Notes under the pieces: model-generated | Database searches by the model: none | The model's input: the letters and a program-made list of their open reading frames with translations, nothing else | Told to the model about the DNA's origin: nothing | Assembly: GCF_019297835.1 (NCBI RefSeq) | Contig: NZ_CP079203.1 | Location: forward strand, 2,466,001-2,530,000 | Direction: 5' to 3' | Source of the DNA: Sphingomonas sanguinis | Lineage (GTDB): Bacteria > Pseudomonadota > Alphaproteobacteria > Sphingomonadales > Sphingomonadaceae | Length of the DNA: 64,000 nucleotides | Shown: in pieces, positions 63,911 through 64,000 of the stretch | Layout: every line of letters begins with the position of its first letter | Position numbering within the stretch: the stretch's first letter is position 1 | Made by a program: the position numbers and the translations under genes

Positions 63911-64000
63911 AGCCCACACCACCACCATCAACGCTGGGCTTGTCTCTCGACAAAGCCGACTCGGCAGAGCAGCATTGGGTAGCATCTCGGTGTGGTCATT
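63911..64000 (-). other. Start of 16S-23S internal transcribed spacer
   Basis: The last 90 bases lie upstream of the 23S gene on the minus strand and belong to the 16S-23S spacer, which continues past the window edge. No tRNA gene is visible in this part. Confidence 0.75.

Overview
The window looks like chromosomal DNA of a high-GC alphaproteobacterium, most likely a sphingomonad. The evidence is an rRNA operon ending 23S-5S-initiator tRNA, a MucR/Ros-type regulator, a sigma-EcfG-like promoter, and a single-file flagellar operon with very short intergenic gaps. No taxonomic search was possible.

Layout. Positions 1-2517 hold the N-terminal part of a class A penicillin-binding protein and a dicarboxylate/cation symporter, both on the minus strand. 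Positions 2940-17862 form one plus-strand flagellar operon: flgF-G-A-H-I-B-C, fliE-F, a short unknown gene where fliG is expected, fliH-I-J-K, flgD-E, a FliM-like gene, fliN-O-P, fliA, a TPR protein and an unknown. Rod, P and L rings, hook, ATPase and part of the export gate are encoded. FliQ/R, FlhA/B, the filament, stators and a full-length FliG are not, and the C-ring proteins are reduced. Positions 17863-30000 are housekeeping and accessory metabolism: SulP transporter, threonine aldolase, EamA exporter, SDR, M28 peptidase, aminopeptidase N, esterase, CsaA, GST.

Positions 29251-33210 are a cobalamin-riboswitch-controlled TonB receptor/PepSY membrane protein operon. Positions 33756-37353 are a compact stress operon of lipoproteins, two CsbD-like proteins, a PAS-LuxR regulator and a membrane protein, preceded by a good general-stress promoter. 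Two related palindromic elements (26922-27040 and 33594-33727) and a 28-bp repeat in three copies lie between genes.

Positions 40115-60685 are best read as a genomic island of about 20.5 kb inserted in the 3' end of the rrn-linked initiator tRNA gene. A P4-type tyrosine integrase lies beside the intact tRNA. The last 18 bases of the tRNA plus one flanking base (19 bp in all) are repeated at the far end, next to an orphan tRNA terminator. Cargo comprises an alpha/beta hydrolase, an SDR/LysR pair, an Rrf2/methyltransferase pair, a DUF3829 lipoprotein, FUSC, a pyruvate-oxidase-like enzyme, a chemoreceptor, an MHYT-GGDEF-EAL protein, an IS1182-type element, an IS5-type remnant, HU and a MucR-like protein. 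The window ends with tRNA-fMet, 5S and 23S rRNA on the minus strand and the start of the 16S-23S spacer.
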